Origin: Meishania litoralis | GTDB taxonomy: Bacteria > Bacteroidota > Bacteroidia > Flavobacteriales > Flavobacteriaceae | NCBI RefSeq assembly: GCF_042611095.1 | Contig: NZ_JBHFPV010000001.1 | Coordinates: 1,612,001 to 1,676,000 of the forward strand | Reading direction: 5' to 3' | DNA length: 64,000 nt | In this document: one piece after another, positions 33,506 through 41,999 of the stretch | Layout: each line of letters opens with the position of its first letter | How positions within the stretch are numbered: the stretch's first letter is position 1 | Program-made: the position numbers and the translations under genes | Notes under the pieces: model-generated | Told to the model about the DNA's origin: nothing | Databases searched by the model: none | The model's input: the letters and a program-made list of their open reading frames with translations, nothing else

Positions 33506-33820
33506 TTAGTTGTCATCAACGGCATCTTCTACCTCGTCGGCAACTTTTTTGATACCTTCCTTTACATCGCTGGCAGCGTCCTCAGCTGCATCTTTAACGT
33601 CCTCGCCAGCTTCTTTTATCGTATCCATGGCATCTTCGCTGGCATCTTTGATGTCTTCGCCAACCTCTTCGGTAGCATCCATAACATCTTCACCCGCTTC
33701 CTCAAGGGCCTCGCCGGCTTCTTCCATACCATCTTTTGCTTTGTCGGCAGTTTCTCTGCACGAAACAAAAGATAGACTAAGGGCTAGCATTAGAATTGAT
33801 CCAAAAAGTACTTTTTTCAT
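33506..33820 (-). CDS. Small acidic lipoprotein with 11-residue LEA-like repeats
   Basis: 104 residues. Signal peptide with lipobox F-V-S-C (Cys21), followed entirely by Ala/Glu/Asp/Lys-rich 11-mers: EEAGEALEEAG, EDVMDATEEVG, EDIKDASEDAM, DTIKEAGEDVK and so on. This is the amphipathic, extended-helix pattern of LEA group-3 and YtxH-type proteins. Such proteins often accompany envelope or osmotic stress, but nothing in the context proves that. Highly abundant small lipoproteins of this type exist in many Flavobacteriia. Its own upstream region (33821-33900) has A-rich sequence but no exact -7 box. Confidence 0.8.
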   Translation of the reverse strand: MKKVLFGSILMLALSLSFVSCRETADKAKDGMEEAGEALEEAGEDVMDATEEVGEDIKDASEDAMDTIKEAGEDVKDAAEDAASDVKEGIKKVADEVEDAVDDN

Positions 33821-33967
33821 TTTGTTTTGTTTTAGTGTTTAATTCATTTGATGATATGATATACGTAATGGATCGGTTTTTGGATTTCAATTTTTAACAT
33901 TTTCGTGCGATCGGGCAGTTATCTGTATTCATTTGCCGTGAAACCATATAAAGTCGAACTAAATTTA

Positions 33968-33975
33968 TAATTTTG
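33968..33975 (+). promoter_or_regulatory. -7 promoter box for ileS
   Basis: TAATTTTG matches TAnnTTTG, 25 nt before the ileS ATG. No clear -33 element. Confidence 0.5.
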
Positions 33976-34000
33976 CACCCTCAATTTGTAGTAGAAAACT

Positions 34001-37000
34001 ATGAAGTTCACCGGTTATAGCGGACTTGATCTTCCGAAAATCGCAGAGGAAATTTTGCGCTATTGGAAGGAAAACCAAGTTTTTGAAAAAAGTGTCTCCT
34101 CAAGAGAAGGTTGCCCTAGCTATGTTTTTTACGAGGGCCCTCCTTCGGCAAATGGTATGCCGGGCATTCACCATGTTATGGCCAGGACCATAAAAGATAT
34201 CTTTCCAAGGTACAAGACCATGAAGGGATTTCAAGTCAAGAGAAAGGCAGGATGGGACACGCATGGACTTCCTATTGAACTTGGTGTCGAAAAAGAACTG
34301 GGCATTACCAAAGAAGATATCGGAAAGAAAATATCGGTAGAAGAATACAACGAGGCCTGTAAAAAGGCGGTTATGCGCTATACCGATGTTTGGAACGAGA
34401 TGACCGAACGCATCGGGTATTGGGTAGATATGGATGATCCGTATATTACCTATAGGTCAAAATATATGGAAACGGTCTGGTGGTTGCTGAAGCAGATCTA
34501 CGACAAGGGCCTAATATATAAAGGGTACACGATTCAGCCCTATTCGCCAAAGGCGGGAACCGGATTGAGCTCACATGAGTTGAACCAGCCCGGCACCTAC
34601 CAAGATGTGACGGATACTACCGTAGTGGCACAGTTTAAGGCTGTTGAAAATACACTGCCGACATTTCTTCAAGATGAAGGCACCATTTATTTTTTGGCTT
34701 GGACGACGACCCCTTGGACCTTGCCGTCGAATACAGCATTGACAGTTGGCCCTAAAATTGATTACGTGCTCGTCGAGACTTATAATCAATACACTTTTGA
34801 GCCGATGAACGTGATTTTGGCCAAAAACCTTATAGGCAAGCAGTTTTCTGGAAAGTTTGTACAGGTCGAAACCAAGCCTGAATTATTGGGCTATGTTTCC
34901 GGGGATAAAAAGATCCCTTTTTATGTGGTCAAGGAATTCAAGGGCAACGATTTGGTCGGTATCCGGTACGAACAATTGTTAGATTATACCCTGCCCTATC
35001 AAGATGCCGAAAATGCCTTTCGTGTTATTTCAGGAGACTTCGTAACCACCGAAGATGGCACCGGAATCGTGCATACCGCACCGACATTTGGTGCCGATGA
35101 TATGTTCGTGGCCCAAAAGGCGGATCCGCCCGTACCGCCCATGTTGGTATTGGATGAAAACAACAACCCTGTACCCCTGGTAGATTTGCAAGGCAGGTTT
35201 CGACCCGAGATGAACGAATTGGCGGGCAAGTATGTCAAAAACGAATACTACGACGACGATAAAGCTCCCGAACGATCCGTAGATGTTGAAATTGCTATTC
35301 GCCTGAAGGAAGAGAACAAGGCGTTCAAGGTCGAAAAATATGTGCATAGTTACCCCAATTGTTGGCGTACGGATAAACCGATCTTGTATTATCCTTTGGA
35401 TTCTTGGTTCATTAGCATTACCGATGTAAAGGATAGTATGTTCAGTTTGAACCAAACCATCAATTGGAAACCAAAAGCTACGGGCGAAGGACGGTTTGGT
35501 AATTGGCTGGCCAATGCAAATGATTGGAACCTATCAAGGTCCCGTTATTGGGGAATACCACTTCCCATTTGGAGAACTGACGACGGTAAGGAAGAAATAA
35601 TGATAGGCTCGGTAGCCGAACTCAAATCTGAAATGTCCAAGGCATTGGAGGCCGGAGTTCTCGAAAAAGACATTTTCGAAGATTTTATAGTCGGTGACAT
35701 GTCCGAAGAAAATTATGGGAAGATCGACCTGCACAAAAATGTTGTGGACCGTATTACCTTGGTTTCCGCTTCCGGAAAAAAGATGAAGCGCGAAAGCGAC
35801 CTGATCGATGTTTGGTTCGATAGTGGTTCCATGCCCTATGCCCAATGGCACTATCCTTTCGAGAATCAAGAATTGATCGATGAGGGAAAAGCGTTTCCGG
35901 CCGATTTCATTGCTGAGGGAGTGGATCAAACTAGGGGATGGTTCTATACCTTACATGCAATTGCAACCATGGTTTTTGATTCCGTTGCCTATAAAAACGT
36001 CGTCTCCAACGGTTTGGTCCTGGACAGGGAAGGCAAGAAAATGTCTAAAAGATTGGGCAATGCCATCGACCCGTTCGAGACCATGAACGATCACGGGCCC
36101 GATGCGACACGTTGGTACATGATCTCAAATGCCAATCCGTGGGACAACCTGAAATTTGATCTTGACGGTATCGTCGAAGTGAAACGAAAGTTCTTCGGCA
36201 CACTGTATAATACCTATTCCTTTTTTGCGCTTTATGCGAATATTGACGGGTTTGACTACTCCGAGACCGATATCGCTTTGGGTGAAAGGGCGGAGATAGA
36301 CCAGTGGATTCTTTCCGAACTCCATTCCCTGATACAAATTGTGGATGATGCCTACAGCGATTATGAACCGACCAAGGCGGCGAGGGCCATATCCGATTTT
36401 GTTCAAGAAAATTTGAGCAATTGGTATGTGCGTTTGAGCCGAAGACGTTTTTGGAAGGGTGATTACCAAAAGGATAAAATATCGGCCTACCAAACACTTT
36501 ACACGTGCTTGGAGACCGTAGCCAAGTTATCTGCGCCGATTGCCCCATTCTATATGGACCGATTGTACCGCGACCTTACCACCACCACCAAAAGGGAAGT
36601 TTTCGAAAGCGTACACTTGTCAGACTTCCCTGAGTATGATTCATCTTATGTAAACAAAGAATTGGAAAGCAAAATGCAAAAGGCACAGACCATATCTTCA
36701 TTGGTGCTTTCAATTCGTCAGAAAGAGCGGATCAAGGTGCGCCAGCCGTTGCAAAAAATCATGATTCCGGTTTTGGGCAAAAAAGAAAGGAATGAAATCG
36801 ATGCCGTGGCCGATCTGATAAAGTCGGAAGTGAACGTTAAGGAAATCGAGCTTCTTGATGATGCTTCCGGAATTTTGGTCAAACAGATCAAACCAAATTT
36901 CAAAACCTTGGGGCCAAAATATGGAAAGGACATGAAGATGATCGCCCAAGCGGTTGCCCGATTGAATCAGAATGATATCCAAAAAATCGAACAAGAAGGC

Positions 37001-37399
37001 GAAATATCGCTTGAAATTGAAAATAAAATCATTATTTTACAGTTACAGGATGTAGAGATAGCCTCTCAAGACATTGAAGGCTGGCTGGTGGCCAGCTCCG
37101 GGGCTTTGACCGTGGCCTTGGATGTTACGATCAATGATGCGCTTAAAAATGAAGGTATCGCAAGAGAGCTTGTCAATCGAATTCAAAATATGCGAAAAGA
37201 TTCTGGTTTTGATGTGACCGATAGAATAGATATCAAAATCTTAAAAGACGGGTTGGTCGAAAAAGCGGTCGAGAGCAACCTGAATTACATTAAGAACGAA
37301 ACGTTGACCGCTGAACTTGATTTAGAGGAAATATTGGAAGATGGCACCGAGGTGGCATTCGATGAAGTGAACACTAAATTGTTTATTGAAAAACACTAG
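34001..37399 (+). CDS. ileS: Isoleucyl-tRNA synthetase, type 2 (IleRS2)
   Basis: Full-length 1132-residue class I synthetase. The signature normally written HIGH reads G55-I-H-H58 (in NGMPGIHHVMA), and the second catalytic motif is KMSKR at residues 680-684. Also seen: the editing (CP1) domain between about 190 and 430, GWDTHGLPIELGVEKELG, and a C-terminal extension without the zinc-binding Cys cluster of type 1 enzymes. Type 2 IleRS enzymes are known for mupirocin tolerance, and the GXHH variant has been linked to very high tolerance. A DksA-like gene follows 2 nt after the stop. Normal family length; no damage seen. Confidence 0.95.
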   Translation: MKFTGYSGLDLPKIAEEILRYWKENQVFEKSVSSREGCPSYVFYEGPPSANGMPGIHHVMARTIKDIFPRYKTMKGFQVKRKAGWDTHGLPIELGVEKELGITKEDIGKKISVEEYNEACKKAVMRYTDVWNEMTERIGYWVDMDDPYITYRSKYMETVWWLLKQIYDKGLIYKGYTIQPYSPKAGTGLSSHELNQPGTYQDVTDTTVVAQFKAVENTLPTFLQDEGTIYFLAWTTTPWTLPSNTALTVGPKIDYVLVETYNQYTFEPMNVILAKNLIGKQFSGKFVQVETKPELLGYVSGDKKIPFYVVKEFKGNDLVGIRYEQLLDYTLPYQDAENAFRVISGDFVTTEDGTGIVHTAPTFGADDMFVAQKADPPVPPMLVLDENNNPVPLVDLQGRFRPEMNELAGKYVKNEYYDDDKAPERSVDVEIAIRLKEENKAFKVEKYVHSYPNCWRTDKPILYYPLDSWFISITDVKDSMFSLNQTINWKPKATGEGRFGNWLANANDWNLSRSRYWGIPLPIWRTDDGKEEIMIGSVAELKSEMSKALEAGVLEKDIFEDFIVGDMSEENYGKIDLHKNVVDRITLVSASGKKMKRESDLIDVWFDSGSMPYAQWHYPFENQELIDEGKAFPADFIAEGVDQTRGWFYTLHAIATMVFDSVAYKNVVSNGLVLDREGKKMSKRLGNAIDPFETMNDHGPDATRWYMISNANPWDNLKFDLDGIVEVKRKFFGTLYNTYSFFALYANIDGFDYSETDIALGERAEIDQWILSELHSLIQIVDDAYSDYEPTKAARAISDFVQENLSNWYVRLSRRRFWKGDYQKDKISAYQTLYTCLETVAKLSAPIAPFYMDRLYRDLTTTTKREVFESVHLSDFPEYDSSYVNKELESKMQKAQTISSLVLSIRQKERIKVRQPLQKIMIPVLGKKERNEIDAVADLIKSEVNVKEIELLDDASGILVKQIKPNFKTLGPKYGKDMKMIAQAVARLNQNDIQKIEQEGEISLEIENKIIILQLQDVEIASQDIEGWLVASSGALTVALDVTINDALKNEGIARELVNRIQNMRKDSGFDVTDRIDIKILKDGLVEKAVESNLNYIKNETLTAELDLEEILEDGTEVAFDEVNTKLFIEKH

Positions 37400-37401
37400 A
37401 C

Positions 37402-37785
37402 ATGGCTACAGATTTAAAAGTTAGGTATTCAGACAAGGATTTGGAAGAGTTCAAAGTACTTATAGAAGAAAAAATAGAAAAGGCGAAAAGCCATTTAGAA
37501 CTTTTGAAAAGTTCGTATATGAACGATGGCAATAATGGAACCGACGATACCTCGCCGACTTTCAAGGCGTTTGAGGAAGGTTCTGAAACCATGAGCAAAG
37601 AAGCCAATACACAATTGGCGATACGTCAAGAAAAATTTATCCGCGATTTGAAAAATGCGCTTTTGCGAATTGAGAACAAAACATACGGCATTTGTCGAGT
37701 GACCGGTAAGTTGATCAATAAGGAGCGACTGAAATTGGTGCCCCATGCGACATTGAGCATCGAGGCTAAAAATATGCAGAAATAA
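37402..37785 (+). CDS. TraR/DksA-family protein with degenerate zinc finger
   Basis: 127 residues. An N-terminal coiled-coil (about 10-90, two helices separated by a Gly/Asn/Asp loop at 41-52) and a C-terminal finger region YGICRVTGKLINKERLKLVPHATLSI. Aligning it with the DksA finger (C-x-x-C ... C-x-x-C) leaves only Cys98; the other positions are Thr101, Ser119 and Ala122. So zinc binding is probably lost while the fold is kept. DksA acts in the RNA-polymerase secondary channel with ppGpp. ileS ends 2 nt upstream; a terminator follows at 37786-37815. Confidence 0.88.
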   Translation: MATDLKVRYSDKDLEEFKVLIEEKIEKAKSHLELLKSSYMNDGNNGTDDTSPTFKAFEEGSETMSKEANTQLAIRQEKFIRDLKNALLRIENKTYGICRVTGKLINKERLKLVPHATLSIEAKNMQK

Positions 37786-37815
37786 AAAAAGTCCGCCAGT
37801 GGCGGACTTTTCTTT
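37786..37815 (+). terminator. Intrinsic terminator after the DksA-like gene
   Basis: AAAGTCCGCC / GGCGGACTTT perfect stem with a 3-nt loop and T run, ending the ileS transcript. Confidence 0.88.
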
Positions 37816-37831
37816 TTACAAAAGAACGCAA

Positions 37832-38452
37832 ATGAGAACTGTGCTACTTTTCGTTGCGCTTATATCCTTCCAAATTAATTATGCTCAAAAAGTCGTCAAG
37901 AAATCAATTGTGGACCCCGACACTTCGTTGATCCAAATTGACGCCACAAACTGCTTTCAAATAAACCTTTCGACGGTCGACACAGATGAGGTAGTTATTG
38001 AAGCTACAATAGATGGCGAGTACCGAACAGATTTGTTATTGAGTGTTCAGAAAAAAGGGGGTACGTTAGAAATAGGAACCGGGTTTCAGCCCAATTTTAA
38101 GAACCCCAACGATAAATTAAGCGCGCATAAAGTGGTTTCTATCGCTCTTGATATAAAATTGCCCTTTGATCAAACGGTCCAGGTATTTGGAACCAATAGC
38201 AATGTCGATGTGGTCGGGGCATACAAAAACCTTAAGGTTACTTTAGATGATGGGCATTGTCATTTATATGATATTATGACGGCCGCTGAGATCCAAACAG
38301 CAAGCGGTACTATCGTGGTTCAAAGCTCCAGTGGTTTTTTTGAAGCAACCAGCAAATATGGAACAATAAAAAAAGAAAATATACCCAAGGGTGAAAATCG
38401 GTTCATTCTAACATCCACGACAGGCGATATTGAAATAAGAAAAACCGATTAA
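37832..38452 (+). CDS. Secreted DUF4097-like β-repeat protein
   Basis: About 206 residues. The signal peptide MRTVLLFVALISFQINYAQ sets the start at ATG 37832, just after the preceding terminator. The mature protein is a series of β-strands of the kind seen in DUF4097/putative adhesin domains: DDGHCHLYDIMTAAEIQTAS, then SSSGFFEATSKYGTIKKENI and a final STTGDIEIRKTD. No Cys pairs or catalytic motifs. It lies between the ileS/dksA unit and lspA. Probably periplasmic or surface; function unknown. Confidence 0.75.
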   Translation: MRTVLLFVALISFQINYAQKVVKKSIVDPDTSLIQIDATNCFQINLSTVDTDEVVIEATIDGEYRTDLLLSVQKKGGTLEIGTGFQPNFKNPNDKLSAHKVVSIALDIKLPFDQTVQVFGTNSNVDVVGAYKNLKVTLDDGHCHLYDIMTAAEIQTASGTIVVQSSSGFFEATSKYGTIKKENIPKGENRFILTSTTGDIEIRKTD

Positions 38453-38458
38453 TATCGC

Positions 38459-38466
38459 TATTTTTG
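38459..38466 (+). promoter_or_regulatory. -7 promoter box for lspA
   Basis: TATTTTTG matches TAnnTTTG, 20 nt before the lspA ATG and just after the stop of the preceding gene. Confidence 0.5.
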
Positions 38467-38485
38467 CCCTTCATATTTTGAATCG

Positions 38486-39163
38486 ATGAACCTAAGAAAG
38501 TCTCTATTACTTATTGTTGCAATTTTAGTAATAGACCAGATCAGCAAAATTTATATCAAGACCAATTTCGTACTGGGTGAATCGGTAGAGGTTTTCAATT
38601 GGTTCAAAATATTGTTTATTGAGAACGAAGGTGCGGCCTGGGGCGCAAAACTAAGTGACATTCTGCCCATTTCAGAAAGTTCGGGCAAACTCTTCCTTAC
38701 AATTTTCCGCCTTTTTGCGATTGTTGGTATCGGGTACTGGCTTAACGACGTGATAAGAAAAAAAGCCACTAATACGCTGATCATAGCTGTTTCATTGATT
38801 TTTGCCGGTGCACTTGGCAATATCATCGATTCAATATTCTATGGGGTGATCTTTGACGATAGCAACAATCATGTGGCTACTTTGTTTTCGGATGAACCTT
38901 ATGGCGGAATTTTTTATGGAAAGGTGGTCGACATGCTCTATTTTCCGCTGGTAGATACAACTTGGCCCGAATGGGTGCCTTATTTTGGCGGAAGCAACTT
39001 TCGTTTTTTTGAGCCTGTCTTTAACATTGCCGACACTTCTATCAGTACCGGGGTCGGTATTTTATTGGTCTTCAACAAGCGGGCTTTTGGCCATACCGGC
39101 GATGGCGAACCTATTGACCAAAAACCGCAAGGTCATTCAGAAGAATCATCTGAAAAATTATAG
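38486..39163 (+). CDS. lspA: Lipoprotein signal peptidase (signal peptidase II)
   Basis: 225-residue inner-membrane aspartyl protease that removes signal peptides from diacylglyceryl-prolipoproteins. Four membrane helices; catalytic Asp residues are in GNIIDSIFYG and FNIADTSISTG. The N-terminal VIDQISKIYIKTN motif is conserved in LspA. Longer than E. coli LspA because of an insertion between the two Asp motifs and a charged C-terminal tail, as in other Bacteroidota. Lipoproteins elsewhere in this window are its likely substrates. The 3' end overlaps the convergent 5-formyl-THF cyclo-ligase gene by 31 bp. Confidence 0.95.
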   Translation: MNLRKSLLLIVAILVIDQISKIYIKTNFVLGESVEVFNWFKILFIENEGAAWGAKLSDILPISESSGKLFLTIFRLFAIVGIGYWLNDVIRKKATNTLIIAVSLIFAGALGNIIDSIFYGVIFDDSNNHVATLFSDEPYGGIFYGKVVDMLYFPLVDTTWPEWVPYFGGSNFRFFEPVFNIADTSISTGVGILLVFNKRAFGHTGDGEPIDQKPQGHSEESSEKL

Positions 39164-39711
39164 ATCCGCTTTGGAGTGACGCAATAGTCCAATCGAACAT
39201 CATGGCGATTGGTTTCAATGGTCTCTTCCTCGGCTTCGAATAACGATAACCCCACTTTTAAGACTTCAGGGCGACATGAGTTCAAGAACCTATCGTAGAA
39301 CCCTTTTCCGTAGCCTACACGATTTCCTTTTTTGTCGAAGGCCAAAAGGGGTAGTATTACCACATCTATTTTTTTTGGTGTGATCGCTATTCCATCGACC
39401 GGCTCTGGTATCCCCCAATCATTTTCTTTTATTTTAGTGGCATCGGTCAAAAGAAAGTGCCTTAAATTACCATTAGAGCCAACTTTCGGAAGAACTATGT
39501 TCTTGTCTTTTCCTTGAAGGATCGACAAGATAAAAGTCGTATCAATTTCCTTCTTTTTAGAGATGGGTAGAAATAGATGGTAATAGTCAAAGGACCAAAT
39601 GGGGAGTTCGAGAAGCTTATTGGCGATGCTTAAACTGAAATTAAGAAGTTCTTGTGGTGCTAGGCTATTACGAAGTTGCGAATACCGAATACGTAAATCT
39701 CTTTTCAACAT
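39133..39711 (-). CDS. 5-formyltetrahydrofolate cyclo-ligase
   Basis: About 192-residue cytosolic enzyme converting 5-formyl-THF to 5,10-methenyl-THF with ATP. Seen: MLKRDLRIRYSQLRNSL at the N-terminus, the substrate region WGIPEPVDG, and the P-loop-like GNRVGYGKGFYDRFL near residue 140, which is the family signature. Start at ATG 39711, where the family N-terminus begins. It overlaps the lspA 3' end by 31 bp. A short possible peptide gene (39753-39839) lies directly upstream on the same strand. Confidence 0.92.
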   Translation of the reverse strand: MLKRDLRIRYSQLRNSLAPQELLNFSLSIANKLLELPIWSFDYYHLFLPISKKKEIDTTFILSILQGKDKNIVLPKVGSNGNLRHFLLTDATKIKENDWGIPEPVDGIAITPKKIDVVILPLLAFDKKGNRVGYGKGFYDRFLNSCRPEVLKVGLSLFEAEEETIETNRHDVRLDYCVTPKRIYNFSDDSSE

Positions 39712-39752
39712 TAGGGTTGATACAATTATTACGATTATCGTATCGCACAAAA

Positions 39753-39839
39753 CTACTCTTTTGCCGCTACGGCATAATATACTTTAAAGAATAACATTAG
39801 CATTAGATATAGGCCGAGGGTTATGATGTAGTTGTCCAT
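39753..39839 (-). CDS. Putative 28-aa membrane peptide
   Basis: Minus-strand ATG to TAG encoding MDNYIITLGLYLMLMLFF and ten more residues ending AAKE: a single hydrophobic helix with a charged end, 41 nt upstream of the cyclo-ligase start. A TACATTTA box (near TAnnTTTG) precedes it on the same strand. Length and composition fit a single-pass small protein, but coding status is unproven. Confidence 0.35.
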   Translation of the reverse strand: MDNYIITLGLYLMLMLFFKVYYAVAAKE

Positions 39840-40190
39840 AGGGGAAAATGATTTTGATGTGCTAAATGTAAATAAAAAAACCTTTCAAAATCCTATTAAA
39901 TGTAACTTTTTATCGATGAAATGCATCTTTTTTTATAAAAAGTTGACTTTGATATAAGGCGATATTGCTATTTTTAAATAGTAATATGTTGATACACAAA
40001 TACTTAATGTTAAAATATGCAAAACAATGTAAAATTGGCCAGAATTGAAGAGAACCAGACTCTTGCCAAAACAAATTCTATTAGCTAGCACTAGAAGGTT
40101 TTCGTTAAAAAAGGTAAAAACGAGACACGGTTTTCTAAAAACATAGTAATTTAACCTATCTAATAATTTAGTCCGAATCCGAGCGAGTTC
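39840..40190. other. 351-bp AT-rich gap upstream of uvrC
   Basis: No credible gene on either strand. It contains A/T runs, a TTTTTAAATAG stretch and a short CTAGC-ACTAG repeat, but no clear promoter box directly before the uvrC ATG. It presumably holds the uvrC promoter and the start of the small minus-strand transcript. Confidence 0.5.
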
Positions 40191-41978
40191 ATGTCCCAAA
40201 TTCCCTTAAAAATACAATTGAGTACGTTGCCCAAGACCCCAGGGGTGTACCAATTCTTTGATGTTAACGAAAAGCTGATTTACGTTGGCAAGGCCAAAAA
40301 CCTAAAAAAAAGGGTCTCTTCATATTTTACTAAAAACCATGAATATGGCAAGACAAGGGTGCTGGTAAAAAAAATTGTCGGGATCAAGCACATCGTTGTT
40401 CCTTCGGAATCCGATGCGCTTTTGTTGGAAAACATACTGATTAAGAAGCATCGGCCTAGATATAACGTTTTGCTTAAAGACGATAAGTCATACCCTTTTC
40501 TCTGTATAAAGAATGAACGATTTCCGAGAATCTTTCCGACTAGAAAACTTGTAAAGGACGGGTCTGAATACTTTGGCCCATATACAAGCATGAGGACCGT
40601 GAGAACCTTGTTGGATCTTATAAAAAGTGTATATCCTTTAAGAACCTGTAATTACCATTTATCCCAAGATAAAATTGAGTCGGGCAAGTATAAGGTATGT
40701 TTGGAGTACCATTTGGGAAACTGTATGGGCCCATGTGAGGGGCGACAATACGAAGAGGATTATGACCGCCAAATTGAAGATATTCGGCAGATTATCAAAG
40801 GTAATTTTAAATCGTCATTGAATTATTTCAAAAAACAAATGAAAGTTTTGGCCGACGAAATGAAATTCGAGGCGGCGCAGCGCATTAAGGAGAAAATAGA
40901 CGTACTTGAAAACTATCAGGTAAAATCGACAATAGTGAACCCTAAAATAAGTAATGTCGATGTCTTCACCATTGTTTCAGACGAGGCCTTGGCGTATATA
41001 AACTTTTTACAGCTATCACATGGTTCGATCGTAAGGTCGCATACAATGGAAATTAAAAAAAAACTGAACGAGAGCGACCAAGATTTGTTGCAGCTTGCCA
41101 TTGTAGAAATACGCGAACGATTCAATTCAGAATCTAAAGAGCTCTATTTGCCTTTTGAAGTCATAGTACCGCAGGGCCTTAAGGTGACGACCCCAAAATT
41201 GGGCGACAAGAAGAAAATTTTGGAACTATCGGAACGTAATGCAAGATTCTACAGGCAAGAACGGTTTAATCAGATCAAGATCATTGACCCTGATAGGCAC
41301 ACAGACCGTATCATGGCACAGATGCAAAAAGACCTGCGATTGAAGAGCGAACCGCGTCATATCGAATGTTTCGACAACAGTAACATTCAGGGCACGAATC
41401 CGGTGGCGGCATGTGTGGTTTTTAAAGATGGCAGACCATCTAAAAAAGAATATCGCCATTACAACATCAAAACTGTGGACGGACCCGATGATTTCGCCTC
41501 AATGGAAGAGGTGGTTTTCAGGCGTTACAAGCGTCTGCTTGCAGAAAATGAACCGCTGCCACAATTAATTGTAATTGATGGAGGAAAAGGCCAGTTATCA
41601 TCAGCTTTGAAAAGTTTGGACAAGTTGGATTTACGGGGTAAGATAGCCATCGTGGGGATTGCCAAAAAATTGGAGGAAATCTATTTTCCGGGAGATTCCA
41701 TTCCACTTTATTTGAACAAGAAATCCGAATCCCTAAAAATAATACAACAATTGCGCAATGAAGCGCATAGATTCGGAATAACCTTCCACAGAAATAAACG
41801 AAGCAAAGGGGCGATTAAATCTGAACTGCTTGATATCGATGGTATCGGTCATAAAACGGCCGAAGAACTATTGAAGAGTTTTAAATCGGTCAAGCGTGTG
41901 AAAGAGGCGCCTATGGAGAAGTTGGCCGAAAAAGTAGGCTTGGCCAAGGCAAGATTGATTTATGAAACATTCAATTAG
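40191..41978 (+). CDS. uvrC: Excinuclease ABC subunit C
   Basis: 595-residue nuclease of nucleotide-excision repair. Seen: N-terminal GIY-YIG-type domain (PGVYQFFDVNEKLIYVGKAKNLKKR, residues 17-41), a Cys-containing LGNCMGPCEG cluster near 180, a UVR motif (LADEMKFEAAQRIKEKIDVL), the RNase H-like endonuclease domain with ECFDNSNIQGTNPVAACVVF and IDGGKGQLSSAL, and C-terminal helix-hairpin-helix motifs (LLDIDGIGHKTAEELLKSF). Complete and of normal length. The patatin gene begins about 20 nt downstream. Confidence 0.96.
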   Translation: MSQIPLKIQLSTLPKTPGVYQFFDVNEKLIYVGKAKNLKKRVSSYFTKNHEYGKTRVLVKKIVGIKHIVVPSESDALLLENILIKKHRPRYNVLLKDDKSYPFLCIKNERFPRIFPTRKLVKDGSEYFGPYTSMRTVRTLLDLIKSVYPLRTCNYHLSQDKIESGKYKVCLEYHLGNCMGPCEGRQYEEDYDRQIEDIRQIIKGNFKSSLNYFKKQMKVLADEMKFEAAQRIKEKIDVLENYQVKSTIVNPKISNVDVFTIVSDEALAYINFLQLSHGSIVRSHTMEIKKKLNESDQDLLQLAIVEIRERFNSESKELYLPFEVIVPQGLKVTTPKLGDKKKILELSERNARFYRQERFNQIKIIDPDRHTDRIMAQMQKDLRLKSEPRHIECFDNSNIQGTNPVAACVVFKDGRPSKKEYRHYNIKTVDGPDDFASMEEVVFRRYKRLLAENEPLPQLIVIDGGKGQLSSALKSLDKLDLRGKIAIVGIAKKLEEIYFPGDSIPLYLNKKSESLKIIQQLRNEAHRFGITFHRNKRSKGAIKSELLDIDGIGHKTAEELLKSFKSVKRVKEAPMEKLAEKVGLAKARLIYETFN

Positions 41979-41999
41979 AATTAGCAAAGTATGCCTGCG

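Noticed and set aside
33510..33842. Long Ser/Ala-rich open frame on the plus strand opposite the LEA-like lipoprotein
   Set aside because: It is the mirror of a repetitive Ala/Glu/Asp gene; composition is an artefact of the antisense frame, and the minus strand has a signal peptide and lipobox.
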